Source of the DNA: Chelatococcus sp. HY11
GTDB taxonomy: Bacteria; Pseudomonadota; Alphaproteobacteria; Rhizobiales; Beijerinckiaceae
Assembly: GCF_018398335.1 (NCBI RefSeq)
Contig: NZ_JAHBRX010000002.1
Location: 558,001 to 622,000, forward strand
Direction: 5' to 3'
Length of the DNA stretch: 64,000 nucleotides
Below, in pieces: positions 62,265 to 64,000 of this stretch. How positions within the stretch are numbered: the stretch's first letter is position 1; each line of letters opens with the position of its first letter. A model generated the notes under the pieces. The model had not been told where the DNA came from and did no database searches. It saw only the letters and a program-made list of their open reading frames with translations. A program made the translations under genes and the position numbers.

Positions 62265-63377
62265 ATGAACCAAACGAGCCGGCCACGCATCCGCGTGAGC
62301 AATCTGGTGAAGCACTACGGCACTGGCCGCGGGGCGGTGCTGGCGCTGGACAATGTTTCGATCGAAGTGAATGCCGGCGAGAAGCTCGTGCTTCTTGGAC
62401 CGAGCGGTTGTGGCAAGACGACCCTGCTGCGCTGCGTCGCCGGTCTGGAGACGCCCGACTCCGGGGAGATCGAGATCGACGGCAAGATCGTCTTCTCGTC
62501 GGCCCACCGCATCTCTGTGGCGCCGGAACACCGCCCGATCAGCATGGTCTTTCAGTCCTATGCGCTGTGGCCGCATATGACGGTGTTCGACAATGTCGCC
62601 TATCCGCTGGTGAACACGGGCGTCGCCAAGGCAGAGATCAGGACGCGCGTCGCGGCCGTGCTCGATATCGTAGGCTGCGGCCACCTCGCCGCCCGCTTTC
62701 CCGGCCAGCTCTCGGGCGGACAACAGCAGCGCATCGCGCTGGCGCGCGCTGTCGCAGGCAACGAGGGCACCATTCTGTTCGACGAGCCGCTGTCGAACAT
62801 CGACGCGAAGGTTCGCGAGCAGCTTCGCCTGGAACTCGTCGCCCTGCAGAAGCGCCTCGGCTTCAGCGCGCTTTATGTCACCCATGACCAGACCGAGGCC
62901 CTGGCGCTCGCCCATCGCATCGTCGTCATGGAAGTCGGCCGCATCGCGCAGGTCGGTTTGCCGCGGGACATCTATGAAGCGCCCCATTCGCGTTATGTCG
63001 CGGCCTTTACCGGTGCCACCAACGCATTGGAGGGCAAGGTCAAGACTGTGACGGGAAACATGGTCGTCGTCGAGACGGCGCTCGGCCCGATCAGCGCCAC
63101 TACAGCCAACGCCTTTACGGTGGGTCAGGCGGTCGACCTTCTGATGAGGCCAGAGCGTCTTGTCTTCAACCCGCCAGCAAGCGCGAGCAACCGGTTCGCG
63201 ATGACGGTCGACAGCACCATGTATCTCGGCCTCTATCTTGAATATGCGCTGGCGGCCGGAGACCAGCACTTCGTGCTGCGTAGCACGCAATCCAGCGAAA
63301 TTGCCGACGGCGAGACCGTGGCGGTCGGCATTTCGCCGATGCATGTGGGCATCTTCCCGCGTGCACAGGTGGCTTAG
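62265..63377 (+). CDS. ABC transporter ATPase, FbpC/PotA type
   Basis: A 370-residue ATPase: Walker A GPSGCGKTT at 45-53, Q-loop MVFQSYALWPHMTVFDNV, signature QLSGGQQQRIALARAV, Walker B ILFDEPLSNIDAKVREQLRLE and the switch histidine in VTHDQTEALALA. The C-terminal 120 residues form the extra domain (TOBE-like) of this subfamily. It belongs to the importer with the binding protein before it and the permease after it; its stop is 57 bases before the permease start. Confidence 0.93.
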   Translation: MNQTSRPRIRVSNLVKHYGTGRGAVLALDNVSIEVNAGEKLVLLGPSGCGKTTLLRCVAGLETPDSGEIEIDGKIVFSSAHRISVAPEHRPISMVFQSYALWPHMTVFDNVAYPLVNTGVAKAEIRTRVAAVLDIVGCGHLAARFPGQLSGGQQQRIALARAVAGNEGTILFDEPLSNIDAKVREQLRLELVALQKRLGFSALYVTHDQTEALALAHRIVVMEVGRIAQVGLPRDIYEAPHSRYVAAFTGATNALEGKVKTVTGNMVVVETALGPISATTANAFTVGQAVDLLMRPERLVFNPPASASNRFAMTVDSTMYLGLYLEYALAAGDQHFVLRSTQSSEIADGETVAVGISPMHVGIFPRAQVA

Positions 63378-63433
63378 GACAGAATGATGATCGTCACAGG
63401 CCCCAGGTTCGCTGCCCCCGAGCGCCGGAGCGC

Positions 63434-64000
63434 ATGATGCACGGACGCGCAACCCCTCCCGCTCGCGCCACGGACGCCGCCCCCGCAGGCCACAGCCTGG
63501 CCGGCCGCCTGATTTCGCTCCGCACGCTCGCCTTGCTCCTGGCCGCGTTGCTATGCGCCTTGATCATCTATCCCATCGGCACGATGATCCTGCGCGCTTT
63601 CTTTTCGCCAACCTCGGCCGGCGACGAAGGGATCCTCAAGGCGCTCGCGGACACGGGCTTCGTGCCGGTGCTCGTCAATACCCTCGTCGTCGTTGGGCTC
63701 AGCGGCACGCTCGCGCTCGTCGTGGGCGCGACCTTCGCCTGGCTGAATGAGCGAACGGACGCCTCCACGGGCTGGATCGGCGGCCTGCTGCCGCTGGTGC
63801 CGTTGCTTGTTCCACAGATCGCCGGCGTCGCCGGCTGGGTGATGCTACTGGCGCCGCAGGCCGGCATCGTCAACGGCCTGCTTCGCGACGGGCTCGCCTT
63901 CGTCGGCATGCCGATGCGGACCGGGCCGGTCAACATCTATTCCTTCGGCGGCTTCGTAGCGATCATGGCGCTCTACATGGTGCCCTACGTCTATCTGACG
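63434..64000 (+). CDS. ABC transporter permease, FbpB/ThiP type (5' part)
   Basis: The first 189 residues of a permease cut by the window end. After a polar N-terminus come membrane segments near residues 32-55, 80-104 and 115-145; ALLAALLCALIIYPIGTMIL and VNTLVVVGLSGTLALVVGATFAW match the N-terminal half of FbpB/PhnU-like permeases, which are often double-length (about 550 residues). Two adjacent ATGs (63434, 63437) are possible, with CGGAGCGC upstream. It completes the importer of the plus-strand catabolic operon. Confidence 0.85.
   Translation, partial: MMHGRATPPARATDAAPAGHSLAGRLISLRTLALLLAALLCALIIYPIGTMILRAFFSPTSAGDEGILKALADTGFVPVLVNTLVVVGLSGTLALVVGATFAWLNERTDASTGWIGGLLPLVPLLVPQIAGVAGWVMLLAPQAGIVNGLLRDGLAFVGMPMRTGPVNIYSFGGFVAIMALYMVPYVYLT

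Noticed and set aside
62172-63452. Long open frame on the minus strand opposite the FbpC-type ATPase
   Set aside because: The plus-strand frame carries all ABC ATPase motifs in order. The minus frame has low-complexity, His/Arg/Asp-rich content typical of antisense frames in GC-rich DNA.
1-64000. Mobile element or prophage
   Set aside because: No transposase, integrase, phage structural gene, tRNA attachment site or flanking direct repeats were recognised in the window.

Overview
The window is GC-rich, densely coded bacterial DNA. Its gene families (tandem ABC uptake systems, LLM flavin monooxygenase, Ku plus LigD repair, many small catabolic operons each with its own regulator) suggest an alphaproteobacterium, most likely of the order Hyphomicrobiales. 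That placement rests on overall character and is an inference. No rRNA, tRNA, CRISPR array, transposase or phage gene was recognised.

Layout. 1-2228: end of a histidine phosphatase gene, a metallophosphoesterase and a SorC-type regulator, the tail of an operon that starts outside the window. 2368-7293: a cupin gene and a non-homologous end-joining locus with two ku genes around ligD. 7294-9728: an AT-richer spacer, three small unknown genes and a Crp/Fnr regulator. 9754-14401: a peptide/nickel-type ABC importer (binding protein and two permeases, no ATPase) and a DUF2817 peptidase-like gene. 14415-21235: a flavin amine-oxidase-like enzyme and a ThDP-dependent enzyme, divergent from a second peptide-type importer. 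21259-34179: an AraC regulator with tryptophan 2,3-dioxygenase, kynureninase and an aldehyde dehydrogenase, divergent from a UbiD-family decarboxylase and a Rid-family protein, followed by a complete branched-chain-amino-acid-type ABC importer and a kynurenine-formamidase-like hydrolase. 34377-36185: small unknown genes and a DUF4239 membrane protein. 36369-46237: a LacI-controlled sugar-type importer with two TIM-barrel isomerases, an SDR, a Gfo/Idh/MocA dehydrogenase, a VOC protein and an HpcH/HpaI aldolase. 46418-53109: a second sugar-type importer, a pair of unrecognised proteins, an aldehyde dehydrogenase and a FadR-type GntR regulator. 53487-64000: a small lipoprotein, then a divergent catabolic cluster: amidase, cupin, GntR regulator and FAD monooxygenase on the minus strand; DUF2848 protein, alpha/beta hydrolase, LLM monooxygenase and an iron/spermidine-type ABC importer on the plus strand, the last permease cut by the window end.

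How they work together. The region looks like a row of scavenging and catabolic modules, each pairing uptake with enzymes and a regulator. The best-defined is the tryptophan/kynurenine module: dioxygenase, formamidase-like hydrolase and kynureninase would take tryptophan to anthranilate plus alanine, but here they sit with an aldehyde dehydrogenase, a UbiD decarboxylase and a Rid protein that the textbook route does not need. A roughly 30-bp element recurs upstream of the UbiD gene and of the second peptide-type importer, with a weaker match upstream of the formamidase-like gene; if real, it links these units into one regulon, perhaps under the embedded AraC regulator. Four of the six ABC importers have no ATPase gene in the window.
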